64,000 bases of DNA from Mesorhizobium ciceri WSM4083 (GTDB lineage: Bacteria; Pseudomonadota; Alphaproteobacteria; Rhizobiales; Rhizobiaceae), in the NCBI RefSeq assembly GCF_000519305.1, contig NZ_JAFG01000013.1:1-64000 (forward strand), read 5' to 3'. The notes under the pieces are model-generated. The model saw nothing but the letters and a program-made list of their open reading frames with translations, was not told the DNA's origin and made no database searches. Both the position numbers and the translations under genes were made by a program. Shown here in pieces: positions 46,496 through 54,923 of the stretch; the first letter of the stretch is position 1; each line of letters starts with the position of its first letter.

Positions 46496-47782
46496 TCAGA
46501 TGCGGGCGCCGACGAAATGGGCCAGTTGGGCGCCCACGGCGTAGTAGCTTTCCTGCAGCGCCCGCAGACGCGGCACTTCAGGCATGCTGACGGGAAGAGG
46601 CAAATCCGAATCCGGCACTGTCCCGAGAATGTGATCGGCGAGCACACGTCCGAAGGCGGTGCCCGGTGAAATACCACGGCCATTGTATCCGCAGATGCCG
46701 ACTACGCGTGGTGCGAAGCGATGGAAACGAGGCAGATGATCGCGCGTCATCCCTATCATGCCATACCACGCGGCTTCAAACCGAACCCGCCCGATCTGCG
46801 GAAAGAGCTTACGCGCCGCGCGAGTGGCCCACGCACGGTGGATGCTGGCGCCGGTGCCCCGGAGGGCGCCGACACTGCCGAATACAAGCCGCCGTTCGCG
46901 GTCCAATCGATAAGAAATCAAGACTTCCCTGGTGTCCCAGCAGCCCTCGCGGCCGGGAAGTATCGACGTCTGCAGTTCGCGAGAAAGTGGCTTGGTCGCG
47001 AAATTGAAGTAGGGAACAGATATCTGCTCGCGTCTAATCTCTGGCCATGGCACGTTGGTATAGGCATCCGTCGCCACTATGATCCAGTCTGCCTCGACGG
47101 CTCCGAACTCAGTGCGAACCGTCCATCTTTTGCCCTTGGATCGCTCGGCACCCGTGACCGGGCTTGATCTATAGACCTTGGCTCCAGCGGCCATGGCAGC
47201 GCGAGCAAGTCCCCGCGCGTAGCCAAGTGGCTGAATGGTCCCGGCACGGGTGTCGAGAAGCGACCCCGAGTAAGCTCTCGTACCGGTTCGTTCCGCGGTC
47301 TCCTCCGCATTCAGAAGGTGAACGGGGGCGCCTCTGATTTGCCACTGTTCTTCGCGTTCTTTCAGATCTTTGAGACCGGACGCGCCGACTGCGCAATGAA
47401 GTGTGCCGTTCCTCACAGCGTCACAGTCGATGCCGTGCTTGTCGATAAGCGACCAGACTTCGGCAGGTCCGTTGCCGAGAAGCTGAAGCACCCGCTCGCC
47501 GAACGGAGCGCCGAGGCTTGATTTGACATCTTCCGGCTTCATCCACAGGCCGGCGTTGACCAGACCGACATTGCGCCCCGAGGCGCCATAGCCAATCTCA
47601 AACGCCTCAAGGACACTGACCTTTAGACCAGCTTCGGCGAGATGCAGTGCTGCCGAAAGACCCGTATAACCGCCGCCGACGATGGCGACGTCCTGTCTAC
47701 ATGTGCGCCGGAGAACTTGCGTGGCTGGCGCATTGGGTGCGGTCAATTCCCACAGTCCATGGGAACGAGTGTCGTTGTGCAT
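46496..47782 (-). CDS. FAD-dependent amine/amino-acid oxidase (PuuB/DadA-like)
   Basis: The 428-residue protein has a Rossmann motif VAIVGGGYTGLSAALHLAEAG near residue 32 with GYGASGRNVGLVNAG after it, as in gamma-glutamylputrescine oxidase and D-amino-acid dehydrogenases of the DAO family. The C-terminal FAD segment reads VVGICGYNGRGISPGTAFG. It would oxidise an amine in the cytoplasm. It is separate from the queCDE genes that follow in the same direction (gap 470 bp). Confidence 0.87.
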   Translation of the reverse strand: MHNDTRSHGLWELTAPNAPATQVLRRTCRQDVAIVGGGYTGLSAALHLAEAGLKVSVLEAFEIGYGASGRNVGLVNAGLWMKPEDVKSSLGAPFGERVLQLLGNGPAEVWSLIDKHGIDCDAVRNGTLHCAVGASGLKDLKEREEQWQIRGAPVHLLNAEETAERTGTRAYSGSLLDTRAGTIQPLGYARGLARAAMAAGAKVYRSSPVTGAERSKGKRWTVRTEFGAVEADWIIVATDAYTNVPWPEIRREQISVPYFNFATKPLSRELQTSILPGREGCWDTREVLISYRLDRERRLVFGSVGALRGTGASIHRAWATRAARKLFPQIGRVRFEAAWYGMIGMTRDHLPRFHRFAPRVVGICGYNGRGISPGTAFGRVLADHILGTVPDSDLPLPVSMPEVPRLRALQESYYAVGAQLAHFVGARI

Positions 47783-48252
47783 GCAATCTTCCTGTTCTGG
47801 TTGGCATCATAAGCGACCTCATCCCGGAACTTTGAAAAACTTTGTGAAGTTTTGTTTGCGCCAGGCGTTGAGGTTGGCGGATCCTGTCGCGGCTTCGACC
47901 CGGTTCGCATGTCGCAGGAAGATCAGAACACCATGTTTGCCGGCTTCAAGCGCCAGGACATTGTCGTCTGTTGGGCAACGCATGGGGATCGGGCACCCTC
48001 ATCCCGCGATCTTCTCACTGTTCGAGGTCCCGGCAACCGGCCTTTTGGCCGAGCCGGAAATCGGCGGCAAGGGTGTTCCAAGTCCCGAGCCACAGGTGAG
48101 CCACTTCGGCGTACGCTCGCGTTCGAAGCAGCAACGCCTCATCCATCTCGGGCCCGAACACCACCGCAACTGCCCGGCAGCGCCGTCGGTTTCGAGCCAC
48201 CCGTTCAGCCGAAGCTGGGCAGGCACAGTTTCCAGCATAAAGCAGGCGCAGA
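47783..48252. other. Interval with no gene recognised
   Basis: The 470 bp between the FAD oxidase start and the end of queE contain overlapping frames in both directions. A leftward piece with PEMDEALLLRTRAYAEVAHL near 48100 looks protein-like, but no family or start could be assigned. Confidence 0.35.
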
Positions 48253-48987
48253 CTAGACGCCTCTCTTGTTACCCCAGAGCAGAACGTGCAGCTGCGGTAG
48301 CACGCGGGCTTCGAACCACCTGTCACGGGTCACCTTATCGACCAGCCACTGCATGCGTTTTATTATTCCATCCAGGTCGACAGACGCGTCTTCGTTGCCG
48401 GGACGGGGCGGCGTGTGATTGCCGGGTTGCAGAAAGACAGGAAGGCGCGAAAATCGCGCGGCGGCTTCTTTCGCGTAAGCGTAGTCACTCTCGTCGAAAA
48501 CGACGAGCTTGAGCACGACTTGCGGCTTTTCCTGCGCCGCATCCACGCACGCCTGGATAGCAGCCCAGTCGGTCCTCATTTCGCTTGACGGGGGCTTTGG
48601 GCTGAGGACCAGCACGTCAAGATCCACGAACCAATCCCTGACCACTGAACCTTGGGTTTCCAGCGCAAAACGGTAACCTGCACCGTGCCCTCGGTCGATG
48701 AGCGCACCCAATGGCTGAATGGCCGGATTGCCGCCGGACAGCGACACCATCACTGGCTGGGTACCGGAAAGCTCAACGACGCTTTGCCAGACCGCATCGA
48801 CTGGCATCATCTTCCATTCATGGCGGAATTGATTGTCGACCGCATGAAGGGTGTCACACCACGAACAGCGATAGTCACACCCGCCGGTTCTGATGAAGAC
48901 AGTTGGCAAACCGATGAGCGGGCCCTCGCCCTGGATCGTTGGCCCGAAGATCTCGCTCACACGGATTGCGGGATTGGTCTCGATCAT
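48253..48987 (-). CDS. queE: QueE, 7-carboxy-7-deazaguanine synthase
   Basis: The 244-residue radical-SAM protein has EIFGPTIQGEGPLIGLPTVF at the N-terminus and the cluster motif CDYRCSWCDT, with the short CxxxCxxC region of QueE. Later stretches SLSGGNPAIQPLG and FALETQGSV are typical. It converts carboxytetrahydropterin to carboxydeazaguanine. The ATG at 48987 overlaps the queD stop in ATGA form, so the longer frame to 49065 is not used. Confidence 0.93.
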   Translation of the reverse strand: MIETNPAIRVSEIFGPTIQGEGPLIGLPTVFIRTGGCDYRCSWCDTLHAVDNQFRHEWKMMPVDAVWQSVVELSGTQPVMVSLSGGNPAIQPLGALIDRGHGAGYRFALETQGSVVRDWFVDLDVLVLSPKPPSSEMRTDWAAIQACVDAAQEKPQVVLKLVVFDESDYAYAKEAAARFSRLPVFLQPGNHTPPRPGNEDASVDLDGIIKRMQWLVDKVTRDRWFEARVLPQLHVLLWGNKRGV

Positions 48988-49340
48988 GGCCGGTATTGTG
49001 CCCAGGTTTTCGGGGTTTCGCTCACCCGCACGGCCGAGGTTTCGGGTAGGCGTGCCTTGCACCACTCATAGAAATGTCTGGCCAGGTATTCCGCAGTGAC
49101 TTGCTCATGATCCAGGACGTCGTTGAGGTGGCGATGGTCGAAGCTTTCGTCGATGTAGCGTTTGAGCGGCGTCAGATCGTGATAGTCGCGCACAAAGCCG
49201 TGCGCGTTCAATTCATTGGCCGCAAGCTCTATTTCGACGATGTAATTATGCCCGTGCAGGCGCGCACACTGGTGGTCGGGCGGCAAGCAGGTGAGCTGAT
49301 GCGAGGCTGAGAAGTGGAATTGCTTGGTGATCCGGAACAT
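48984..49340 (-). CDS. queD: QueD, 6-carboxytetrahydropterin synthase
   Basis: The 118-residue protein shows the zinc His triad: FHFSASHQLTCLP and CARLHGHNYIVEI, with the DYHDLTPLKRYIDESFDHRHLN region and the catalytic-site Glu in VRVSETPKTWAQY. It makes carboxytetrahydropterin from dihydroneopterin triphosphate. It sits between queC and queE with one-base and four-base overlaps, so the three are one translationally coupled unit. Confidence 0.93.
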   Translation of the reverse strand: MFRITKQFHFSASHQLTCLPPDHQCARLHGHNYIVEIELAANELNAHGFVRDYHDLTPLKRYIDESFDHRHLNDVLDHEQVTAEYLARHFYEWCKARLPETSAVRVSETPKTWAQYRP

Positions 49341-50041
49341 TACGCGTTCGCCCTCCGCAGCGCGACCAGCCAGAAATCGTCATCCTCGTAGTCGGTGGGG
49401 TCCGGGTGCCCAGACAGGTGAAACGCTTCGCGCCGCTCGACGCAGGTCCCGCAGCGTCCGCAGTGACGCTCGCCGCCCTTGTAGCACGACCAGGTCTCCG
49501 CAAACGGCGTGCCGTATTTTGCTCCGTCGCAAACGATGTCCGCCTTGCTGAAATGCAGGTACGGCGCATGGAGGTGAACCCGCGCATAGCCGTCCAGCGC
49601 GCGGTCTTGCATCGTCTGGAAAGTGTCGATGAAAGCCGGACGGCAATCGGGATAGATGAAGTGATCCCCGCCATGCACCGCCGTCGCCACCGCTTCGGCC
49701 TTGTGTGCGGCGGCGAGACCGAAAGCGATTGCCAGCATAATGGCATTCCGGTTCGGCACAACCGTCACCCTCATCGTGTCTTCGGCGTAGTGGCCGTCCG
49801 GCACGTCGATACTGTCGGTCAGCGCGGAGCCGGAAAGACCGCGGCCGATTTGGCCGATGTCGATGATTTGGTGCGGCACGTTCAGTCGCTGCGCGCAGAG
49901 GGCGGCGAAGCCCAATTCCTTCCTGTGCCGTTGGCCGTAATCGAAGGACAGGAGGCAGTCGAGCTCGTGCTCCCCCGCCAGCCTGTGAGCAAGGGAAACG
50001 GAATCCAGTCCGCCGGAGCAGACGACGAGAGTCTTCATCAT
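49340..50041 (-). CDS. queC: QueC, 7-cyano-7-deazaguanine (preQ0) synthase
   Basis: The 233-residue protein has the PP-loop VVCSGGLDSVSLAH near residue 6, FDYGQRHRKEL, and the zinc cluster WSCYKGGERHCGRCGTCVERR in two pieces near residues 188-208. It converts carboxydeazaguanine to preQ0 with ATP and ammonia. It is the first gene of queC-queD-queE. No folE, queF or tgt gene is visible, so the fate of preQ0 (tRNA queuosine or DNA modification) cannot be decided here. Confidence 0.94.
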   Translation of the reverse strand: MMKTLVVCSGGLDSVSLAHRLAGEHELDCLLSFDYGQRHRKELGFAALCAQRLNVPHQIIDIGQIGRGLSGSALTDSIDVPDGHYAEDTMRVTVVPNRNAIMLAIAFGLAAAHKAEAVATAVHGGDHFIYPDCRPAFIDTFQTMQDRALDGYARVHLHAPYLHFSKADIVCDGAKYGTPFAETWSCYKGGERHCGRCGTCVERREAFHLSGHPDPTDYEDDDFWLVALRRANA

Positions 50042-50199
50042 TGGTGTCCTTGTTTTGACCGGGTAAGGCTGCGACCGGAGATTTCTCTGCCCTCCCCGTA
50101 CTCCCGCGAATCAAGGTTGTGAACCCGGGGGGAGTTTGATGCGCTGACGTGCCGCGGTGGGCCCTGTTCAGTACAGAACTGCGAACGCCGAGAGCCGCC

Positions 50200-50719
50200 G
50201 ATTCCCATCGGGCCGGAGTTGCCCTCGCCTTCGGGGAACACGCGGTAGATCAGCCGCACGGTGTCGGCGTGCAGCGGATCGATCTCCAGCTTCTTCTTGG
50301 TCTTCGATCCGCGCTGCTCGGCAGGGACGATGCGATAGCCGATCGGCGGCAGCGCGCCGTTCCAAAACCCTGGCGGGCGTTCTCGTTCATGGCGCGAAGT
50401 TGGCGTTCTCCTTCGACTGATACTCGTCGAACAGAGCCATGATCTGGCGCATCATCGCATGCATGGGATCGTCGCGCATCTCCTGCGTGATGGAGACGAG
50501 CTTGACGCCGTTCTTTGCGAGTTTCCTGACATAGAACTCAAGCTCGAAGTGGTCGCGGAAGAAACGCGAGAAGCTATGAACCACAGCGACGTCGGCGGGC
50601 GCGGGCTTCGACGTGGCCGCCTCGACGACGCGCTGGAACTCAGGCCGGCGATCACTGGTAGCGGAGGCTCCGGCCTCTACGAACGTCTCAACCACCTGAT
50701 AGCCGCGCGAAATGGCCAA
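50200..50719 (-). pseudogene. Serine recombinase, frameshifted and N-terminally cut
   Basis: The frame at 50387-50719 contains the resolvase middle: PADVAVVHSFSRFFRDHFEL and VRKLAKNGVKLVSITQEM. Its catalytic Ser region at the N-terminus is missing. The recombinase domain continues in other frames as RAMNENARQGF and NGALPPIGYRIVPAEQRG, then KKLEIDPLHADTVRLIYRV, up to about 50200. At least two frame changes exist, including the loss of one T in a TTTTT run near 50370. Confidence 0.75.
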
Positions 50720-50769
50720 TGTGCCGCGATTTGCCGTCCTTTGCGCCTGACCGGAGCGCGGTTCGCGTG

Positions 50770-51129
50770 TCAGGGGAGCTCCCCCCTTCCAGTTCGGGGA
50801 GAGACCGCCATGCCGAGGAACACGGTCATGGCTCGATTGAGCCGCAACATGTCCTCGTCATCAAGCCGCCCGATCTGCATGCCCATCTTCGCCTTCGGAA
50901 CGGTGGTGATTTTGTCCACCATCAGTCGGCAGGTCGCGCGCAGGCCGTTGCGCTCGCTCGGGTCCACGACCAGGCGGAACAAGGGGGCGTCGGTGGGGTC
51001 GGTCGTAAAGACGCAGATCGTGATCGAGTCGGTTGCGTCGAAGCTGTCGTCCTGGACGATGACGGCGGGACGCGGCTTGCCCGCATAGTCCTTAGCGCCT
51101 GAGACCGTCCAGACCTCGCCGCGCCTCAT
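50770..51129 (-). CDS. mazF: MazF/PemK-type mRNA endonuclease toxin
   Basis: The 119-residue protein begins MRRGEVWTVSGAKDYAGKPRPAVIVQDD, given here only in part by the typical RGEVW and KPRPAVIVQ segments, and ends with MVDKITTVPKAKMG and the LNRAMTVFLG helix. MazF toxins cut mRNA. The ATG overlaps the antitoxin stop, which fixes the start at 51129. This pair may stabilise the element. Confidence 0.88.
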   Translation of the reverse strand: MRRGEVWTVSGAKDYAGKPRPAVIVQDDSFDATDSITICVFTTDPTDAPLFRLVVDPSERNGLRATCRLMVDKITTVPKAKMGMQIGRLDDEDMLRLNRAMTVFLGMAVSPRTGRGELP

Positions 51130-51341
51130 TCGTTCCAATCCGACACTGCGTCGATGAAGTCCTGATCCTCGCGGGCCTGAGTACTGGCGGCGACTGCCTG
51201 CGACTGGCGATGTGCCTGTGCCCGGAAAGAGGAAGAGCGAACGTCCGGGACCCAAATCTGGATCGGCCGCAGCCCCTGCGCGCGCAGCCGCTCGCGATGC
51301 TCGCGCACCTTCACGCGGACCGGCTTCGGTGCAGTTGTCAT
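51126..51341 (-). CDS. mazE: MazE-family antitoxin
   Basis: The 71-residue protein (VRVKVREHRERLRAQGLRP, then IQIWVPDVRSSSFRAQA) is the antitoxin type found with PemK/MazF toxins in alphaproteobacteria, with a DNA-binding N-terminus and an acidic C-terminal toxin-binding tail (DFIDAVSDWNE). It precedes and overlaps mazF by four bases. Confidence 0.85.
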   Translation of the reverse strand: MTTAPKPVRVKVREHRERLRAQGLRPIQIWVPDVRSSSFRAQAHRQSQAVAASTQAREDQDFIDAVSDWNE

Positions 51342-51710
51342 ATCAGCCTCGTATTCAATAGTTACATGTAACCTATCACACAACTCTCCCCGCAGCCAGG
51401 ATTTTCTCGCAACGGAAGCGCGCCCGCGCCCGATCGAACCCGATCGGCTTCCTGCCTGGGCTTCGGTCGAACGATGTGGCCAAGTCGAATGCAAAAGTCG
51501 CGCTCTGCGCTACGATCCTGCGTTCGTCGAGTTCCGATGCGCCATGCAGTCTCCCGCGCCCGGCGACGGCGTGTTGCGGCTGCGTTCGTGCAGCCTTGGA
51601 GCCGTATAGTCCTCTTTCGCAGCCGTTCCGGACGGTCGATCCGGCCGGCATGTCACCCAACGCGTCAACACAAGGACGAGAGGCGGCGGATGCCGCCTCT
51701 CGTCTCGACT
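51342..51710. other. Interval with no gene recognised
   Basis: The 369 bp hold the mazEF promoter region next to 51345-51375 (AT-rich) and otherwise no supported gene. Frames on both strands are Arg-rich and unlike known families. Confidence 0.35.
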
Positions 51711-52040
51711 TTAGTCGCGGTCCGGATCCTCAAGCTCCCGGATCACAGCTTTGACGACATAGTCACCGATCTTGGTGCGGCGTTGCGCGACCAGGATGCT
51801 GACAGCCGTCTCGTTCGCCTCGATCGCCAGGATCGCGTCCTCCATGTCGGCATATGGCCGGAGGTTTTCGATGGGGATGACGTCGCCGTACTCGTCATAG
51901 CCGCCGTGGAGATACATCGGTGCCCGCTCCAGGCGCGAAAGCGCCCACTCCGCCTCGCGGATGAGCCGGAAGCCCAGCTTGCGCTGCCGCCAGTATTCTG
52001 CGCTGCCGCCGTCGATGGTGACTGTGTTGCGATGTGTCAT
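51711..52040 (-). CDS. Hypothetical protein, 109 residues
   Basis: The ATG at 52040 has a near-perfect ribosome-binding site (AAAGGAGATTTCC). The protein is acidic, with LGFRLIREAEWALSRLERAP, MEDAILAIEANETAVSILVA and a basic middle RRTKIGDYVVKAVIRELED. No family is recognised and no membrane segment is visible. It lies beside mazEF and the structured region at 52.1-52.3 kb. Confidence 0.7.
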   Translation of the reverse strand: MTHRNTVTIDGGSAEYWRQRKLGFRLIREAEWALSRLERAPMYLHGGYDEYGDVIPIENLRPYADMEDAILAIEANETAVSILVAQRRTKIGDYVVKAVIRELEDPDRD

Positions 52041-52136
52041 GGAAATCTCCTTTCGCTCTTTGGCGGAAGGAGGCCGCACCGGTGCATCGAGGGGTCAAGG
52101 ATCGCTTTAGCGACCGCTACGCGGTGTGCGGGGGAG

Positions 52137-52180
52137 CCGATTTTGTTGGCGGGCGCTTAAGCGTCCGGCGGCAAAATTGG
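52137..52180. repeat. Long inverted repeat (44 bases)
   Basis: CCGATTTTG (52137-52145) pairs with CAAAATTGG (52172-52180) with one G-T mismatch. The centre CGCTTAAGCG is a perfect 10-bp palindrome, with GGCGGG and CCGGCG flanks pairing in part. The element could be a terminator, protein site or RNA stem. Confidence 0.55.
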
Positions 52181-52194
52181 GGGGACCGCACGTC

Positions 52195-52222
52195 CTTGAC
52201 GCCGGAGAGGCGGTGCTACAAT
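52195..52222 (+). promoter_or_regulatory. Sigma-70-like promoter without a gene behind it
   Basis: CTTGAC (52195-52200) and TACAAT (52217-52222) are separated by 16 bases, close to the housekeeping consensus of alphaproteobacteria. No protein frame starts within 400 bp downstream on this strand, so it may drive a small RNA. Confidence 0.5.
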
Positions 52223-52229
52223 GGGAGTC

Positions 52230-52330
52230 AGAGAGAGATAGCCCACGCCCCCCGGGCCGTGTCCGTATCCGGCGACTAGCCGGTCCGGCGCCGTCCCACC
52301 GCGTCCCTCCGGTAGGGAGGGCTATAGCGT
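52230..52330 (+). ncRNA. Candidate small RNA behind the orphan promoter
   Basis: Downstream of the TACAAT box the sequence has several short complementary pairs, including a 6-bp stem CCCTCC/GGAGGG (52305-52310 with 52316-52321). The extent is a guess from structure and the absence of coding. No U-tract marks the end. Confidence 0.3.
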
Positions 52331-52629
52331 AAACGTAGTTCTCATCACCACCCGGTGAGGCGCGCCATCATTTCAACGACCTAGCAGAGCTCCGCAGACT
52401 AAAGGCACGAATTAGTCTGCACAGCGGCGTCTGCTTGCCCCGGCGCCCTTACGTGAAGCCGAGAATGATGCCTTCTTGGCGGGCGCCGATCCGCACCGAT
52501 TCAATTCGCGGGCGCTGAAGCGGTTTTGAACGGCCGGACTGTTCGTGCCATTTTCGCGGGTAGGAGGTGCAGATATGTTCTACTGCTAACCTGATGCATA
52601 TCCTAGAGTTCGTCCGCTCAGATGTCGGC

Positions 52630-52995
52630 TTACAAATGGTGTTGTGCCTGTTCCACCTCGATCGTAACATGCGAGAGCCCGTGGATTTTAGCCAGCCGCG
52701 CCTTGTAGTGCGACGGTTGATTCGGGTCCACAGACGCTAGCGCAATGATCGCCGCGTGGTGGCCAGGCCCGACTTGCCAGATGTGCAAATCGGTGATGCG
52801 CTCGCCGCTACGCTCGATGGCTTCGCGGATTTCACCGGGAAGATCTTCATCACCCGGTACCCTGTCCAGCAGTACACCGCCGGCGTCGCGGATCAATCCC
52901 CATGACCAGCGGGCGATGACCAGTCCCTCAACCGATCGGTCTCTTGATGAGAGCGGATTGGCGGCTTGGTGGTGGCGAAGAGCGACATTGGACAT
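52630..52995 (-). pseudogene. Cation diffusion facilitator (CzcD/DmeF-like), C-terminal fragment
   Basis: The C-terminal part of a CDF transporter is clear: GLVIARWSWGLIRDAGGVLLD is the end of the membrane domain, followed by the cytoplasmic domain ERITDLHIWQVGPGHHAAII and KIHGLSHVTIEVEQAQHH. The N-terminal five membrane helices are missing; a short unrelated or His-containing stretch replaces them. It cannot transport. The deletion probably came with the insertion of the neighbouring cassette. Confidence 0.78.
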
Positions 52996-53147
52996 TGGTG
53001 CGTGCCCAAGGGTGCTACCTAATCCTTGCGAAGGCATTCGCCGCCGGTTCAACGGGGGAACTTCCCACTGGCGTTCCATTTGGGTTTCCCAAGCCGAATC
53101 CGGCGGCGACCGGGTGCCCAATCCCTCCCACGCTTGCTTTTTAGTGC

Positions 53148-53167
53148 TTACAACATTATTGTTGTAA
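53148..53167. promoter_or_regulatory. Perfect palindrome abutting the cassette start
   Basis: TTACAACA (53148-53155) and TGTTGTAA (53160-53167) are perfect inverted arms of 8 bp around TTAT. The palindrome ends 2 bp before the ATG at 53170 and takes the place of the ribosome-binding site, so the first gene may be leaderless or silenced when the site is bound. The XRE-ImmA protein of the cassette is the likely binder. Confidence 0.65.
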
Positions 53168-53169
53168 AC

Positions 53170-53649
53170 ATGATTCCTGCCCTCGTCCCATTGCCCGGCT
53201 CTCCGTGGACCGTTCTGCCCCCCGGGGTGCACGCGGCGAGTTTGAAAGACGTGGCGGTTGCTTTCGCAACGAATGCCTGGCGGCGTGAGCTTTTCGAGGG
53301 CCTCGTTCTCGCCTCTGGCAGGTTGCGATTGGCTGGATGTCCGGCGATCTATCTCGACGGCAGCTATGTGACCGGCAAGCCGAGGCCCGGCGACTTCGAT
53401 GCATGCTGGGACCCTACCGGGGTCGATCCGGCCAAGCTTGATCCCGTGTTCCTGGAATTTGCGAACGGTCGGGCAGCGCAGAAGGCGGCATTCATGGGCG
53501 AGTTCTTTCCGTCCTCAATGATGTGCGTGGATGTCGGGCAGGCATTCGTCGATTTTTTCCAACTGGATCGTTTCACAGGAAAACAGAAAGGGATCGTCTC
53601 CATTCCGCTTTCGGCCGATCCACTTCTCTCCGGGAAGGTGCAGCCATGA
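53170..53649 (+). CDS. Minimal nucleotidyltransferase-like protein
   Basis: The 159-residue protein contains IYLDGSYVTGKPRPGDFDAC (about residues 59-78), which fits the hG(G/S)...DxD active-site pattern of MNT-type nucleotidyltransferases. The rest has no named domain; relatives may be the DUF6932 group. The stop overlaps the ATG of the XRE-ImmA gene (ATGA). Minimal nucleotidyltransferases act as antitoxins that AMPylate partners, or in defence modules. The role here is not known. Confidence 0.68.
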   Translation: MIPALVPLPGSPWTVLPPGVHAASLKDVAVAFATNAWRRELFEGLVLASGRLRLAGCPAIYLDGSYVTGKPRPGDFDACWDPTGVDPAKLDPVFLEFANGRAAQKAAFMGEFFPSSMMCVDVGQAFVDFFQLDRFTGKQKGIVSIPLSADPLLSGKVQP

Positions 53650-54923
53650 TTTACAGCGACAAACAGTATGGCGTATCGAGTGCGCAACTAGCGAAGTTGC
53701 AAGACGCGCTTGCTGCTGCGAAGGCGCGCGCATCGGATCAGGCGTGGCTCAAACAGGCGGAGATCGATGGGCTCGAAAGCCAAATCGCCGATATCGAGGC
53801 CGAGCTTGCCGAATTCGATCTGTTGAAATCCGGCCAAGTCTCGTTCTCGAAAACCTATGCGCTGGAAGAATTGCCGCGCGTGCTGGTGCAGGCGCGAATT
53901 GCCTCCGGCATGAGTCAGACGGACCTCGCCGAAAAACTTGGCATGAAGCCGCAACAGGTGCAGCGCTACGAGGCGACCGACTACATGGGCGCAAGCCTTG
54001 GTCGGCTGATCGAGATTTCGAAGGCGCTCGGTGTGAAGGCGTCAGGAAGTTTTGAGGGACCGAAGCAGGCCGGCGGATCGGTGTTCGCGTGGGGCGATGC
54101 CGACGATATCGTCTGGGGTCAGCTTCCCTACAAGGAGATGATCAAACGCAAGTGGTTTGATCTGCCGCGTGGCGCAAACCCGATTAAGCGCGTGAAGGAA
54201 TATTTCCTGCACGCGGCCGGACCGCAATTTGCGACGGCGTTTCACCGCAAGAAGATGCGCAGCGGGAACGTGCCGAACGAATATGCGCTACTCGCGTGGC
54301 AGGCGCGCATTCTGGAGCGGGCGCGTAGCAAGATTGAAGCAGAAGAGATCGGAGCCTTCGAACTCGATGACCGGTGGCTGCCAGAGTTGGTGCGTCTCAC
54401 GAAACGGAAGGACGGGCCAAAGCGTGCCCGCGATCTGTTGGCCGACAAGGGCATCGTGCTTATCGTCGAACGGCACCTCTCGGGATCGTATCTCGACGGC
54501 GCAGCCATGCTTGCTGACGGCGATACGCCGGTTGTGGGCCTTACGCTGCGATACGACCGACTGGATAATTTCTGGTTCGTGCTAATGCACGAGCTCGGTC
54601 ACGTCTTCCTGCATCTCTTCGACGGTTTGCGCTTCGACTTCTTCGACGAGGAAGGCGGCAATGACGGTGATGCGATCGAGGCGGAGGCCGACAAATTCGC
54701 GCTCGACGCGCTGATACCGGAAGCATTGTGGGATCAGTGTCTGTCCCGCTTCGCCCTGTCGGAAGAGGCGGTGAAGATCGACGCGGAGACGATCGGCATC
54801 GATCCGAGCATCATCGCGGGGCGCATCAGGAAAGAGCGAGGCAACTACACCATCCTGAACGATTTGGTTGGTCGGGATCAGGTGCGCTCGCAGCTAGAGG
54901 AGGCGAGCGATGATCTTGACTGA
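53646..54923 (+). CDS. XRE-ImmA/IrrE fusion: HTH regulator with metallopeptidase
   Basis: The 425-residue protein has an N-terminal coiled coil (about residues 15-60), an XRE domain (about 75-130: VLVQARIASGMSQTDLAEKL, QQVQRYEATDYMG), a middle region of unknown type, and a gluzincin with MHELGHVFLH (His315, Glu316, His319) and a downstream EAEADKFALDALIP segment. ImmA/IrrE peptidases cleave repressors after a stress signal. Here regulator and peptidase are one chain. Translationally coupled to the genes on both sides. Confidence 0.87.
   Translation: MIYSDKQYGVSSAQLAKLQDALAAAKARASDQAWLKQAEIDGLESQIADIEAELAEFDLLKSGQVSFSKTYALEELPRVLVQARIASGMSQTDLAEKLGMKPQQVQRYEATDYMGASLGRLIEISKALGVKASGSFEGPKQAGGSVFAWGDADDIVWGQLPYKEMIKRKWFDLPRGANPIKRVKEYFLHAAGPQFATAFHRKKMRSGNVPNEYALLAWQARILERARSKIEAEEIGAFELDDRWLPELVRLTKRKDGPKRARDLLADKGIVLIVERHLSGSYLDGAAMLADGDTPVVGLTLRYDRLDNFWFVLMHELGHVFLHLFDGLRFDFFDEEGGNDGDAIEAEADKFALDALIPEALWDQCLSRFALSEEAVKIDAETIGIDPSIIAGRIRKERGNYTILNDLVGRDQVRSQLEEASDDLD

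Larger units (their letters stand above)
52041..52629. other. Non-coding interval with structured elements
   Basis: Almost 600 bp without a supported protein frame. It contains a long hairpin (52137-52180), a promoter-like pair (52195-52222) and a further stem-loop (52305-52321), suggesting a non-coding RNA. Confidence 0.45.

Noticed and set aside
47852..48256. 134-codon rightward frame before queE
   Set aside because: No family and no ribosome-binding site; overlaps other frames of equal length.
50042..50160. Possible preQ1 riboswitch upstream of queC
   Set aside because: The leader has a short GGAG/CTCC pair but no A-rich tail and no conserved preQ1-I or preQ1-II core could be recognised.
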